From: Paenibacillus brevis | GTDB taxonomy: Bacteria > Bacillota > Bacilli > Paenibacillales > Paenibacillaceae | NCBI RefSeq assembly: GCF_018919145.1 | Contig: NZ_JAHLQJ010000002.1 | Span: forward strand, 310,001 to 374,000 | Direction: 5' to 3' | Length of the DNA stretch: 64,000 nucleotides | Part shown: in pieces, positions 26,288 to 36,937 of the stretch | Numbering within the stretch: the stretch's first letter is position 1 | Layout of the letters: every line of letters begins with the position of its first letter | Made by a program: the position numbers and the translations under genes | The notes under the pieces: model-generated | What the model was told of the DNA's origin: nothing | The model's input: the letters and a program-made list of their open reading frames with translations, nothing else | Database searches by the model: none

Positions 26288-26832
26288 GTCGGGAGACGGT
26301 AGTTGCCGGAAGATATGCGAAGGCGCTATATGAAATTGCCGACCAGGATCAACGCACGCTCGAAATGGAGCAAGAGCTTCAGGCTCTTGTGCATATCTTG
26401 CATGAGGATCTTGAAATTGAGCAATTCATCCTTAGTCCGAAGATCTCTTCGAAAGTTAAATGGGATGTCATTCGCAGTGGACTGGAAGGCAGATTGTCCC
26501 AGACAGTCATTTCGCTCGCCAAATTGCTCATTGACCGTGGCAGAATTGAGATTTTGCCGGAGCTATTGTTCAGCTATACCAAGATCGCCGGAGAGAAGCT
26601 GGGGCAAGTGAATGCACTTGTAACCAGTGTCTATCCGCTTAGTGAGCAAGAGCAGGCGACGGTGGCTTCCGAATTTGGACAATTGGTTAATAAGAAGGTT
26701 CGAATTCAAAACATCGTCGATAAAAGCCTGCTTGGCGGCATCAAGGTAAGAATTGGCGATACGCTGTATGATGGAAGTTTGTCCGGCAAGCTTGAACGGC
26801 TTGAAAAGTCTTTTCGAAGACAAGCACTGTAG
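26284..26832 (+). CDS. atpH: F1Fo ATP synthase subunit delta
   Basis: A 182-residue soluble stator subunit (OSCP family) that fixes the peripheral stalk to the top of F1. The N-terminal six-helix domain begins with VAGRYAKALYEIA, and the C-terminal part carries KKVRIQNIVDKSLLGGIKVRIGDTLYDGS, the conserved beta-turn region of the family. Start and length are normal. The ATG overlaps the stop of atpF, and atpA follows after 15 bases. Confidence 0.96.
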   Translation: MSRETVVAGRYAKALYEIADQDQRTLEMEQELQALVHILHEDLEIEQFILSPKISSKVKWDVIRSGLEGRLSQTVISLAKLLIDRGRIEILPELLFSYTKIAGEKLGQVNALVTSVYPLSEQEQATVASEFGQLVNKKVRIQNIVDKSLLGGIKVRIGDTLYDGSLSGKLERLEKSFRRQAL

Positions 26833-28362
<1,530 letters not shown>

Positions 28363-28370
28363 TACAGGCT

Positions 28371-28408
28371 TAACCGGCTCTGGCTCTTGTGCCGGAGGCC
28401 GGTTTACA
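28371..28408 (+). other. hairpin after atpA
   Basis: AACCGGC and GCCGGTT form a 7-bp stem around a loop of about 20 bases, directly after the atpA stop. It lacks a T-run and may be an RNA processing or stability element. Confidence 0.4.
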
Positions 28409-28433
28409 GCCGTATTCAGTTTTCTATGTTCTA

Positions 28434-28509
28434 ATGCTTTCGAAGTAACTTTGGCTCGCCAAAGTTAGGCTTATGCTTACGAAGTAGTTTTGGCCCTGCC
28501 AAAACTTGA
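28434..28509 (+). repeat. tandem hairpin repeat between atpA and atpG
   Basis: Two imperfect direct copies with a 39-bp period, each beginning ATGCTTNCGAAGTA and ending in a palindrome. The first palindrome is AACTTTGGC/GCCAAAGTT (28447-28466, 2-base loop), the second AGTTTTGGC/GCCAAAACT (28486-28506, 3-base loop). The loops and stem bases differ in compensating ways, which suggests selection for the hairpin. The second ends 4 bases before the atpG ribosome-binding site. Confidence 0.75.
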
Positions 28510-28522
28510 AGGTGGTGAAATC

Positions 28523-29383
28523 ATGGCAAAAGGGATCCGCGAAATAAAACGCCAAATCAAGAGTGTACAGAACACCCGGCAGATCACAAAAGCGATGGAG
28601 ATGGTTGCTTCAGCCAAGCTGAGAAAAGCGCAAGAGAAAGCGCAGGCCTCCCGTCCTTACAAAGAGAAGCTGAAGGAAGTGGTGTCGAGCATTGCGTCAG
28701 GAAGCAGTGAGATTTCCCATCCGATGCTGGTATCGCGTCCGGTGAAGCGCACGGCGTATATCGTCATTACATCCGATGGCGGATTGGTGGGCGGATACAA
28801 TGCCAACTTGCTCCGCACAGTCATGGATACAATCAAGGAGAAGCATGCTTCCGCCGAGGAGTACGGGCTGTTCGTGATCGGGCGCAAGGGCCGGGACTAT
28901 CTGAACCGGCGCAACCAACCGGTTGTGCAGGCCGTCACCGACTTATCAGATTCTCCGAAATTTTCCGATATTAAGTCCTTGGCGTATAACGCTGTACAGG
29001 GATTTGAGATCGGTGAATATGACGAGGTGTTCATCTGCTACAGCAAATTCATTAACGCTATTTCGCAAAAACCGACGGTCGACCGTCTGCTTCCTTTTGA
29101 CAAAGTTGAGTCTGAGGGTGCGACAGCGGAATACGAATACGAACCATCGCCGGAACGCGTATTAGAGATGCTGCTGCCGAAATATGCCGAGACGCTGATC
29201 TTTAGTGCTTTGCTGGAAGGTAAAGCAAGTGAGCTTGGCGCGAAAATGACCGCAATGGGCAGCGCAACGAAAAATGCATCGGAAATGATCAATCAACTCA
29301 CTCTGACATTTAACCGGGCGCGTCAAGCGGCTATTACCCAGGAAATCACGGAAATTGTCGCAGGCGCAAACGCACAGAGCTGA
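28523..29383 (+). CDS. atpG: F1Fo ATP synthase subunit gamma
   Basis: A 286-residue rotor-shaft subunit linking the c-ring to the catalytic hexamer. The N-terminal coiled-coil arm begins MAKGIREIKRQIKSVQNTRQ and KAMEMVASAKLRKAQ, and the C-terminal arm ends with the conserved NRARQAAITQEITEIV block. ATG 28523 is chosen because GGTGGTGA is 5 bases upstream and matches the family start; the upstream in-frame ATG 28490 lies in the second hairpin repeat. That hairpin so close to the start could affect translation of gamma relative to alpha. Confidence 0.97.
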   Translation: MAKGIREIKRQIKSVQNTRQITKAMEMVASAKLRKAQEKAQASRPYKEKLKEVVSSIASGSSEISHPMLVSRPVKRTAYIVITSDGGLVGGYNANLLRTVMDTIKEKHASAEEYGLFVIGRKGRDYLNRRNQPVVQAVTDLSDSPKFSDIKSLAYNAVQGFEIGEYDEVFICYSKFINAISQKPTVDRLLPFDKVESEGATAEYEYEPSPERVLEMLLPKYAETLIFSALLEGKASELGAKMTAMGSATKNASEMINQLTLTFNRARQAAITQEITEIVAGANAQS

Positions 29384-29481
29384 GGATGAAAGTTTGCGGA
29401 GGTGCAGGACCGGCGAAGTTCGATTCGCTAATGTACCAGCATGATTGAAATGTCCGCAAAACTATTAGGAGGGAACATTAG

Positions 29482-30882
<1,401 letters not shown>

Positions 30883-30931
30883 GTAGACGGATGCTTCAGT
30901 AATGAACGTCCCACGAACAGGAGGGATGAAG

Positions 30932-31342
30932 ATGAGCACCTTTTTATTGGAAATTGTTACGCCTGAGCATGTCGTGTTCTCTGAGCAGGTGAGCAGCCTG
31001 AGCGTACGCGGCATCGAGGGGGAGCTCGGCATCCTGCCGGGACATATTCCATTTGTAACGCCTTTGCAGGTTGCGCCGATCACGATCCGGATGGAAGGGA
31101 AAACCTTGGCGGTGGCTGTTCATGGCGGATTTGTCGAGGTTCAGGGCAACAAGGTGATCGTGCTTGCAGAAAGCGCTGAAATGCCGCAGGAAATCGACAT
31201 TGATCGAGCTCTTGCTGCACGTGAACGCGCAGAACGCAGACTCAATGCAGGGGCACGTGATCGTATTGATCATCGCCGTGCAGAGCTTTCGCTGCAAAGA
31301 GCCATTACACGGATCAACGTATCAAGCCGTTCAAAGGAATAG
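30932..31342 (+). CDS. atpC: F1Fo ATP synthase subunit epsilon
   Basis: A 136-residue central-stalk subunit with an N-terminal beta-sandwich (about 1-85, with GELGILPGHIPFVTPL) and a C-terminal helical hairpin (about 90-136) that can inhibit ATP hydrolysis. ATG 30932 is chosen over ATG 30926, which directly abuts AGGAGGG (30919-30925). It is the last gene of the operon and is followed by a terminator. Confidence 0.96.
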   Translation: MSTFLLEIVTPEHVVFSEQVSSLSVRGIEGELGILPGHIPFVTPLQVAPITIRMEGKTLAVAVHGGFVEVQGNKVIVLAESAEMPQEIDIDRALAARERAERRLNAGARDRIDHRRAELSLQRAITRINVSSRSKE

Positions 31343-31380
31343 TGCGACAACCATGCCTTTGAATCGGCAGGAATCCTTCA

Positions 31381-31416
31381 AAAGCCGGACGCCTTCATCG
31401 GTGTCCGGTTTTTTGT
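31381..31416 (+). terminator. intrinsic terminator of the atp operon
   Basis: CCGGACGCC pairs with GGTGTCCGG (one G-T pair) around a 6-base loop, followed by TTTTTT. Confidence 0.93.
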
Positions 31417-31720
31417 ATTTTCTCAGGCAGGAATCACCAAGCTTCATAACGAACATATTAAGAACGATCTTGATGCATCCTTTAGAAGTGATTATTTCCA
31501 CTTTATTACCTTTCCGAGTAGTTCCAAAGCATCAACATATGCAATAGTTGAAATTGGAAGCCTTTGCAAGTGAAAGAAACACTGGATTATTATCACGTTG
31601 CCAAGTATGATATATAAGGTCTATATTTTACCTGCAATAATTCCGATATATTTTAAATGCGTTATATTAACCGATTGGGTGTCAGCGGCATAGATATAAC
31701 GTGACAGGGAGGAAATTCAT
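31417..31720. other. AT-rich intergenic region between atpC and the DUF1146 gene
   Basis: About 300 bases without a supported gene on either strand. Several AT-rich boxes near 31600-31670 could be a promoter for the next gene, but no -35/-10 pair stands out. A good AGGGAGGA site (31707-31713) closes the region. Confidence 0.5.
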
Positions 31721-31972
31721 GTGAGTCCGGTCGATGCTGTTCCTGCGTCTGTTGGGGTGAGCGGTCTTACAGCTATACTCGTATCGCTGGTATGCGTGGC
31801 AATCGCCTGGTGGTCGCTTCAGGGCTTGAAGCTGGATCTTGTAATCCGGCATCCCAAAGGACCGCAAGGAAAGCTGCTTCAATTACTGCTGGCGGTAGCG
31901 CTGGGGCGCTTTGTGGCCTCCTTTGTTCTGGATTACCTTGGATATACGCAGATGCTGCGGTATCTGTTTTAA
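31721..31972 (+). CDS. DUF1146 family membrane protein (YwzB-like)
   Basis: An 83-residue protein with two hydrophobic helices (about residues 14-34 and 51-70) joined by a basic linker with IRHPKGPQGKLLQLLL. It matches the DUF1146 family, whose Bacillus member ywzB occupies the same position between atpC and murA. Function is unknown. GTG 31721 is 7 bases after AGGGAGGA; the ATG overlapping it at 31719 runs straight into a stop. Confidence 0.85.
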   Translation: MSPVDAVPASVGVSGLTAILVSLVCVAIAWWSLQGLKLDLVIRHPKGPQGKLLQLLLAVALGRFVASFVLDYLGYTQMLRYLF

Positions 31973-32103
31973 TGGATGGCTGTTTGGTTAAAGGTGGTGT
32001 AGACCACTTGCACGGACGAGGGAAATGTCGAATAACATCAAAGCATTGTGTCAACAATGGTGTTAAAGGAACATTAGTACGATGAACAAATCCTGGGCTC
32101 GAA

Positions 32104-32136
32104 GCAACGAATATTTCCTCGGAAATTGTTGCTTTT
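32104..32136 (+). terminator. probable terminator after the DUF1146 gene
   Basis: GCAAC...TTTCC pairs with GGAAA...GTTGC around a 2-base loop with an internal loop in the stem, followed by TTTT. Imperfect, so strength is uncertain. Confidence 0.5.
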
Positions 32137-32152
32137 GGACAGGTGCAGAGCC

Positions 32153-32182
32153 TTGTGCGCCTCAAATGACCGATGTTATGAT
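32153..32182 (+). promoter_or_regulatory. promoter of murA
   Basis: TTGTGC (32153-32158), 18-base spacer, TATGAT (32177-32182), about 40 bases before the murA start. Confidence 0.6.
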
Positions 32183-32229
32183 GGAGTTTAAGGGGAAATG
32201 GTGAAAATGAACGCGCGGAGGGAACCAAG

Positions 32230-33576
32230 ATGAGCAAATTTATCGTCCGCGGTGGCAATGTTTTGGCCGGGAACGTAAAAGTGAGCGGAGCAAAAAATTC
32301 AGTGCTGCCAATTATTGCAGCTTCCTTGCTGGGAGAAGAAGGCGTTAGTATCATTCGTGATGCTCCTCCCCTGGATGATGTAATGACCATTAATAAAGTA
32401 TTAGAATCGCTGGGGGCAGATGTTACATATGATCGGGAAGTGATTACGGTCAATGCACAGACGATCTCCTCATGCGAAGCGCCGTATGAATGGGTACGGA
32501 AAATGCGGGCGTCATTTCTTGTCATGGGCCCCTTGTTAACCCGGATGGGGTATACACGGATTTCGCTGCCTGGAGGCTGTGCTATTGGTACAAGACCAAT
32601 TGATCAGCATCTTAAAGGCTTTGAAGCAATGGGTGCAGAGATTACATTGGGGCAGGGTTTTATCGAAGCGCGGTCACATGGACGTCTGCGTGGAGCGAAG
32701 ATTTATCTGGATGTAGCTAGTGTAGGCGCAACCGAGAATATTATGATGGCAGCTTCCCTGGCGGAAGGCACGACTGTCATTGAAAATGCGGCAAAAGAGC
32801 CGGAAATTGTCGATTTAGCCAATTATTTGAACGGAATGGGAGCCATCGTCCGCGGAGCCGGTACAGGTATCATTCGGATTGAAGGCGTAGATAAGCTCCA
32901 TGGAGTGGAGCATACGGTTATTCCGGATCGGATTGAAGCAGGAACATTTATGATCGCTGCGGCCATGACCAAAGGAAATGTATTTGTAGAAGGCGCGATT
33001 GCGGATCATTTGGGTCCGGTCATTGCCAAGCTGGAAGAGATGGGCGTAGAGGTTGAGGTGCAGGAGAATGGTGTCCGGGTTATCGCCGACAAGCCGCTTA
33101 AAGCTGTGGACGTTAAGACGCTTCCTTATCCAGGCTTCCCAACGGATATGCAATCTCAAATGATGGCGTTGCTTCTGGCGTCGGAAGGCACCAGTGTTGT
33201 TACGGAGACGGTATTTGAGAACCGCTTTATGCATGTCGATCAGTTCCGGCTGATGAATGCAGGTATCAAGGTGGAAGGCCGCAGTGCTATTGTCACAGGC
33301 GGATCCAAGCTGAGCGGGGCCAAGGTATGCGCAACCGATTTGCGCGCAGGCGCAGCGTTGATTATTGCCGGCCTTGCTGCTAACGGAACAACGGAAGTAA
33401 GCGGGACACATCATATTGATCGTGGATATGTTCATTTGGCGGAGAAGCTCTCCGGGCTAGGTGCAGACATTTGGCGCATCGGTGAGGAGAAAGAGCCTGC
33501 TGCTGAAGCAGCTAAAGCTCCGGCAAAGCGTCAGGATGAAATCCCGGTGCTTAAAATCCAGCCGACTTGGGCTTAA
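32230..33576 (+). CDS. murA: UDP-N-acetylglucosamine 1-carboxyvinyltransferase
   Basis: A 448-residue enzyme of the EPSP-synthase-like fold that transfers enolpyruvate from PEP to UDP-GlcNAc, the first committed step of peptidoglycan synthesis. The active-site cysteine is Cys117 in [11 protein letters not shown], so it should be fosfomycin-sensitive in type; Lys22 lies in SGAKNSVLP. The last ~30 residues form an Ala/Glu/Pro-rich tail beyond the normal fold. Position between the atp operon and spoIID matches murAA of Bacillus. GGAGGG precedes the ATG. Confidence 0.97.
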   Translation: MSKFIVRGGNVLAGNVKVSGAKNSVLPIIAASLLGEEGVSIIRDAPPLDDVMTINKVLESLGADVTYDREVITVNAQTISSCEAPYEWVRKMRASFLVMGPLLTRMGYTRISLPGGCAIGTRPIDQHLKGFEAMGAEITLGQGFIEARSHGRLRGAKIYLDVASVGATENIMMAASLAEGTTVIENAAKEPEIVDLANYLNGMGAIVRGAGTGIIRIEGVDKLHGVEHTVIPDRIEAGTFMIAAAMTKGNVFVEGAIADHLGPVIAKLEEMGVEVEVQENGVRVIADKPLKAVDVKTLPYPGFPTDMQSQMMALLLASEGTSVVTETVFENRFMHVDQFRLMNAGIKVEGRSAIVTGGSKLSGAKVCATDLRAGAALIIAGLAANGTTEVSGTHHIDRGYVHLAEKLSGLGADIWRIGEEKEPAAEAAKAPAKRQDEIPVLKIQPTWA

Positions 33577-33611
33577 CCAATCACAACGTCATTCATTCCT
33601 ATCGAAATCAC

Positions 33612-33644
33612 AAGCCATGCCTTAAAAGGTATGGCTTTTTTTGC
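33612..33644 (+). terminator. intrinsic terminator after murA
   Basis: AAGCCATGCC pairs with GGTATGGCTT around a 6-base loop, followed by a T-run. Confidence 0.9.
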
Positions 33645-33803
33645 GCTTTTTGAACTGCCTCTTTGAAGGAGCCTGCTGCATTAAATGGTATGTTCCGGCC
33701 GGAGCAGGTATGTATACTGCTTGCCGGAAAATGTGACAGACTTGTAGAGTCTCAAGGATCTCCCGGCGGAAACCCACTTCGGGTTCTATCAGATTGGTAA
33801 AAC

Positions 33804-33833
33804 TCATATCTATAAGTATAGTGCGCATTAGAT
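33804..33833 (+). promoter_or_regulatory. candidate sigma-E promoter of spoIID
   Basis: TCATATC (33804-33810) and CATTAGAT (33826-33833), 15 bases apart, partly match the mother-cell sigma-E boxes (ATATT-type -35, CATACAAT-type -10). spoIID is sigma-E-dependent in Bacillus. The rest of the 345-base murA-spoIID gap after the terminator shows nothing else clear. Confidence 0.35.
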
Positions 33834-33921
33834 ATAACGCATCGAAACAATAGGATAAGACCGTTTCGTTCGCAAGGTCAATCTGGCCGCAGCACGAATG
33901 GGGATGGAGGGAAATCCAGAC

Positions 33922-35379
33922 ATGAAGGATGCAAGCGAAACCTACTCGCAGAGCCGTAATGATCGGAGAATTACCGTAAAAATTGGGGCGGCCAACGGAT
34001 ATGCCAAAGAAATCGGGCAGAAGGACGGACGAGGGCAGGCGTCATCAAGTAGGCATGAACAGGGACGGATCGCTGCTGGGAATTCTTTATTAAGAGGAAA
34101 TCAAGCCTTTGGTGAGAGGCGCGACTACCAGCAGGGACAGGGAGGACAGAGGAGACCTGAACCTGCGCAAATGGGCCGCGGGGGCACCGCCCGCGTGCCG
34201 GTGGCCGCGCGCCGCCGCGGCCCAAGCGGCCCGGCTGCGTTGCTGGCCGGGCTTGCAGCGCTCGCGGCGCTGGCGCTGCTGTTGCCTGCGCTGCTGGCAA
34301 GCCGCGCAGGCGAAACCCCGGCGCCGCCCGACCAGGGCTCGGCGGCGGTCCAGGCGCCAATGCGGCCCGGCTCCGCAGCAGGGGCCGCATTGGCGCAGCA
34401 GCCCGAGGCGTCCGCTCCCGGCGGAGCGCCGGACGCCCCGGGCGTTGCCGCCGCTGCCGGTACGGCGGCAACGGAGCCCACGGTGCGCGTGTACCTTAAG
34501 CGCACTGGGCTGATCGAGACGCTGCCGCTGGAGCAGTACGTCACCGGCGTGCTGGCGGCCGAGATGCCGGCCGACTTTGAGCTGGCCGCACTTAAGGCCC
34601 AGGCGATCGCGGCCCGCACCTTCATCGTCCGCAGACTCGCCGCCCAAGATACAAGCGGCGTGCCGGGCGGCAAGGCCGATGTGCTGGATACTGTCGATCA
34701 TCAGGCCTATTTGTCTACCAAGACGCTTGGAAAATGGGAGAAGCAAGGAAAGTCCGCAGAGCTGGCGAAGCTGAAACGGGCCGTATCGGAGACAAGAGGA
34801 ATTGTAATGACTTATCAGGGAAAGCCGATTACGGCAGCCTTCTTCTCGGCAAGCGGGGGATATACCGAGAACTCGGAGGAATACTGGTCTTTAAAGATCC
34901 CTTATCTTAGAAGTGTACCCAGTCCATGGGATGCACAGGTGAACTCGAATAATCAGGAGACGCTTACCGTCTCCGTAGATGAAATATATCGGAAGCTGGG
35001 ACAGGCTCCGCCTGCCAAGACGGCATCCTCACAGACAAGCTCAGGCTCATTGAAAGCCTCCTCCTCGGGGAAGGCATCTGCCACACAATTGACAATCCTG
35101 TCCCATACTACCGGAGGTCGTGTGAAGGAAATTAAAGTAGGAGAGCAACGCTATTCCGGCAGAGAGTTTCGGGAGAAGCTAGGCTTGCGGTCCAGTCAGT
35201 TCACGATCAAGCTGGATGGAGCTGATGCACAGATTACGACTTACGGCTATGGGCACGGCGTGGGGATGAGCCAATGGGGAGCAAACGGCATGGCCAAGCA
35301 AGGGTACACCACGACACAAATTCTCAGACACTACTATACGGGAATCGTATTTCAGCAGGCGGACGCACTGCTTGAATAG
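33922..35379 (+). CDS. spoIID: stage II sporulation protein D
   Basis: A 485-residue membrane-anchored lytic transglycosylase that thins septal peptidoglycan during engulfment. Order: hydrophilic N-terminus (about 1-95), membrane helix (about 98-122, Ala/Leu-rich), Ala/Pro-rich low-complexity linker (about 123-185), then the SpoIID domain with LEQYVTGVLAAEMPADFE and the C-terminal GYGHGVGMSQWGA motif. Bacillus SpoIID is about 340 residues; the extra length is the N-terminal tail, the linker and a Ser/Thr-rich insert near 375-400. The segment 34150-34660 is strikingly GC-rich compared with the rest of the gene. ATG 33922 is 11 bases after GGAGG; ATG 33898 is an alternative. Confidence 0.92.
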   Translation: MKDASETYSQSRNDRRITVKIGAANGYAKEIGQKDGRGQASSSRHEQGRIAAGNSLLRGNQAFGERRDYQQGQGGQRRPEPAQMGRGGTARVPVAARRRGPSGPAALLAGLAALAALALLLPALLASRAGETPAPPDQGSAAVQAPMRPGSAAGAALAQQPEASAPGGAPDAPGVAAAAGTAATEPTVRVYLKRTGLIETLPLEQYVTGVLAAEMPADFELAALKAQAIAARTFIVRRLAAQDTSGVPGGKADVLDTVDHQAYLSTKTLGKWEKQGKSAELAKLKRAVSETRGIVMTYQGKPITAAFFSASGGYTENSEEYWSLKIPYLRSVPSPWDAQVNSNNQETLTVSVDEIYRKLGQAPPAKTASSQTSSGSLKASSSGKASATQLTILSHTTGGRVKEIKVGEQRYSGREFREKLGLRSSQFTIKLDGADAQITTYGYGHGVGMSQWGANGMAKQGYTTTQILRHYYTGIVFQQADALLE

Positions 35380-35436
35380 ACTAGCAGCCAAGTTTGAGTA
35401 GTCTTTCATGCCTATGAAAAAAAATATGATAGCGAA

Positions 35437-35465
35437 GTATAAAAGCGAAAGCCGCGGTAACACTG
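35437..35465 (+). promoter_or_regulatory. candidate sigma-F promoter of spoIIQ
   Basis: GTATA (35437-35441), 14 bases, then GGTAACACTG (35456-35465), which fits the forespore GGNNANANTN -10 pattern at every fixed position. RNA would start very close to the ribosome-binding site at 35472-35478. Confidence 0.45.
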
Positions 35466-35485
35466 GTTACTGAGGTGATGAGCTA

Positions 35486-36247
35486 ATGAATGAACAAAAC
35501 AACAAAAAGAAGCCCCATGAGGAATCTCCTAAAATTGCAATGGGAGAGCCGGTAGTTCAGGTATCCGCATGGAAAAAACTATTGTCCAAGAGATGGGTCT
35601 ACCCGGCAGCGTACATGGCAGCAGCGGCAATTATACTAACCTTAGTGTGGGTCTATCAAGATGCCAGCCAAAAGCCGCTGGATTCCACACCTGCCAGTGT
35701 AAGTGAGAACGGAGTCGTCGGTACCCAGGATTTGATGGCCGAAGATAACGTTAACGAGGGTCTTGGTGAAGATCCGACAGCCCAAACGGTGGCTGTTGCC
35801 GAGGATTTGGCTTGGCCGGTAGCCAACATGGCTGATGTATCGGTAGTGAAGCCGTTCTATGACAGTGAAGGCAGCGCGGAGGATCATGAAGCGGCGCTAG
35901 TCCAGTACAATGATACCTTTATTGCGAATACAGGGATCGATCTGGCGCGCAGCGACAATGAATCCTTTGAAGTTACCGCCGCTATGGGCGGCAAGGTAAC
36001 CCGGGTGGAGGAAGTGCCGCTTTACGGCCTGGTGGTGGAGATTACCCATGCCAATAACCTGAAGACGGTATACGAAAGTCTCGCGGATGTGACGGTAAAG
36101 CAGGACGATGATGTGAAGCAAGGGACGGTCATCGGTACAGCAGGCCGCAATGAAATCGAGCAGGAGCTCGGCAACCATGTTCATTTCGCGGTGTACGAAA
36201 ATGATGAATTGGTTAACCCAAGCAGTGTGCTGCCAAAGAATCAATAA
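35486..36247 (+). CDS. spoIIQ: SpoIIQ-type M23 peptidase-like sporulation protein
   Basis: A 253-residue forespore membrane protein with one helix (about 36-56) and an extracytoplasmic LytM/M23 domain (about 110-250). With SpoIIIAH it forms the channel or zipper between forespore and mother cell during engulfment. The HVHF motif of the second zinc site is kept (NHVHFAVYE), but the first zinc histidine, normally in an H-T-G-I-D-L context, is replaced by Asn (ANTGIDLA). It should therefore be catalytically dead, as in Bacillus where Ser replaces this His. GAGGTGATG precedes the start. Confidence 0.88.
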   Translation: MNEQNNKKKPHEESPKIAMGEPVVQVSAWKKLLSKRWVYPAAYMAAAAIILTLVWVYQDASQKPLDSTPASVSENGVVGTQDLMAEDNVNEGLGEDPTAQTVAVAEDLAWPVANMADVSVVKPFYDSEGSAEDHEAALVQYNDTFIANTGIDLARSDNESFEVTAAMGGKVTRVEEVPLYGLVVEITHANNLKTVYESLADVTVKQDDDVKQGTVIGTAGRNEIEQELGNHVHFAVYENDELVNPSSVLPKNQ

Positions 36248-36265
36248 TTCGGACGTTGAACCGCA

Positions 36266-36297
36266 AGCGGAGAGATTTTTCTCTCCGCTTTTTTTTG
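36266..36297 (+). terminator. intrinsic terminator after spoIIQ
   Basis: AGCGGAGAG pairs with CTCTCCGCT around a 6-base T-rich loop, followed by eight Ts. Confidence 0.95.
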
Positions 36298-36383
36298 TGC
36301 TTGCAGAGAACCTGTCCTCCCTTGTTAATCCCCCTTTTTAAAATTATTTGTCCTCACCCAAGCTTGTCAGGCTTGGAAACAAA

Positions 36384-36411
36384 GAATATATAAGGACGCC
36401 CCTCATATAAT
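36384..36411 (+). promoter_or_regulatory. candidate sigma-E promoter of spoIIID
   Basis: GAATATA (36384-36390), 13 bases, CATATAAT (36404-36411), the latter matching the sigma-E -10 CATACAAT at 7 of 8 positions. Confidence 0.5.
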
Positions 36412-36444
36412 GTACCAAACTATCTCGAGTAGGGAGGCGGGAGC

Positions 36445-36729
36445 GTGCACGATTACATCAAGGAACGGACGATTAAGATTGGCCGCTGCATTGTGGAGAC
36501 TCGGCATACGGTTCGGACTATAGCCAAGGAATTTGGCGTATCAAAAAGCACGGTGCACAAGGATTTAACCGAGCGGCTGCCGGAGATTAATCCGGAACTC
36601 GCAGATCAGGTCAAGCACATTCTCGAATACCATAAGTCGATCAGACATTTGCGGGGAGGGGAAGCAACGAAGATCAAATATAAGAAAAAGGGGCACTCCA
36701 AGCGGGAAGTGGTTAGTTCCGCAAGATAA
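36445..36729 (+). CDS. spoIIID: sporulation transcription factor SpoIIID
   Basis: A 94-residue DNA-binding protein with a helix-turn-helix in the middle (TVRTIAKEFGVSKSTVHKDLTERLP, about residues 23-47) and a basic C-terminal tail (KIKYKKKGHSKR) that contacts the minor groove. It switches mother-cell genes on or off between the sigma-E and sigma-K phases. Length and motif match the family closely. The start is GTG 36445 after AGGGAGGCGGGAG. It lies between spoIIQ and mbl as in Bacillus. Confidence 0.96.
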   Translation: MHDYIKERTIKIGRCIVETRHTVRTIAKEFGVSKSTVHKDLTERLPEINPELADQVKHILEYHKSIRHLRGGEATKIKYKKKGHSKREVVSSAR

Positions 36730-36827
36730 TGGGTAATAAATTAGTTTGGGCTTAAGGAATGTAATTGAACACCTCCCCCAAAGTATGGTATTTTAAAATA
36801 TGGTAAAACATTGTGAATTTCTACCCC

Positions 36828-36922
36828 AAATCCTCACTTTTTGCAGGATTTCCGCCAAGTTCGTCGAATATTGGCAAACGGGTTATTAACACATTGACCA
36901 TTTACGGTTCTTAAAATACGTT
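36828..36922 (+). promoter_or_regulatory. upstream region of mbl with hairpin and weak promoter
   Basis: AAATCCT (36828-36834) and AGGATTT (36845-36851) form a 7-bp hairpin. TTGACC (36894-36899) and TACGTT (36917-36922) are 17 bases apart, but RNA from there would begin inside the ribosome-binding site, so the real promoter may be further upstream. Confidence 0.3.
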
Positions 36923-36937
36923 TTGGGGGAGCACGGA

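Noticed and set aside
33971..34746. Several long frames on both strands within spoIID
   Set aside because: They arise from extreme GC-richness, which removes stop codons; compositions are Arg/Pro/Ala-rich and unlike real proteins.
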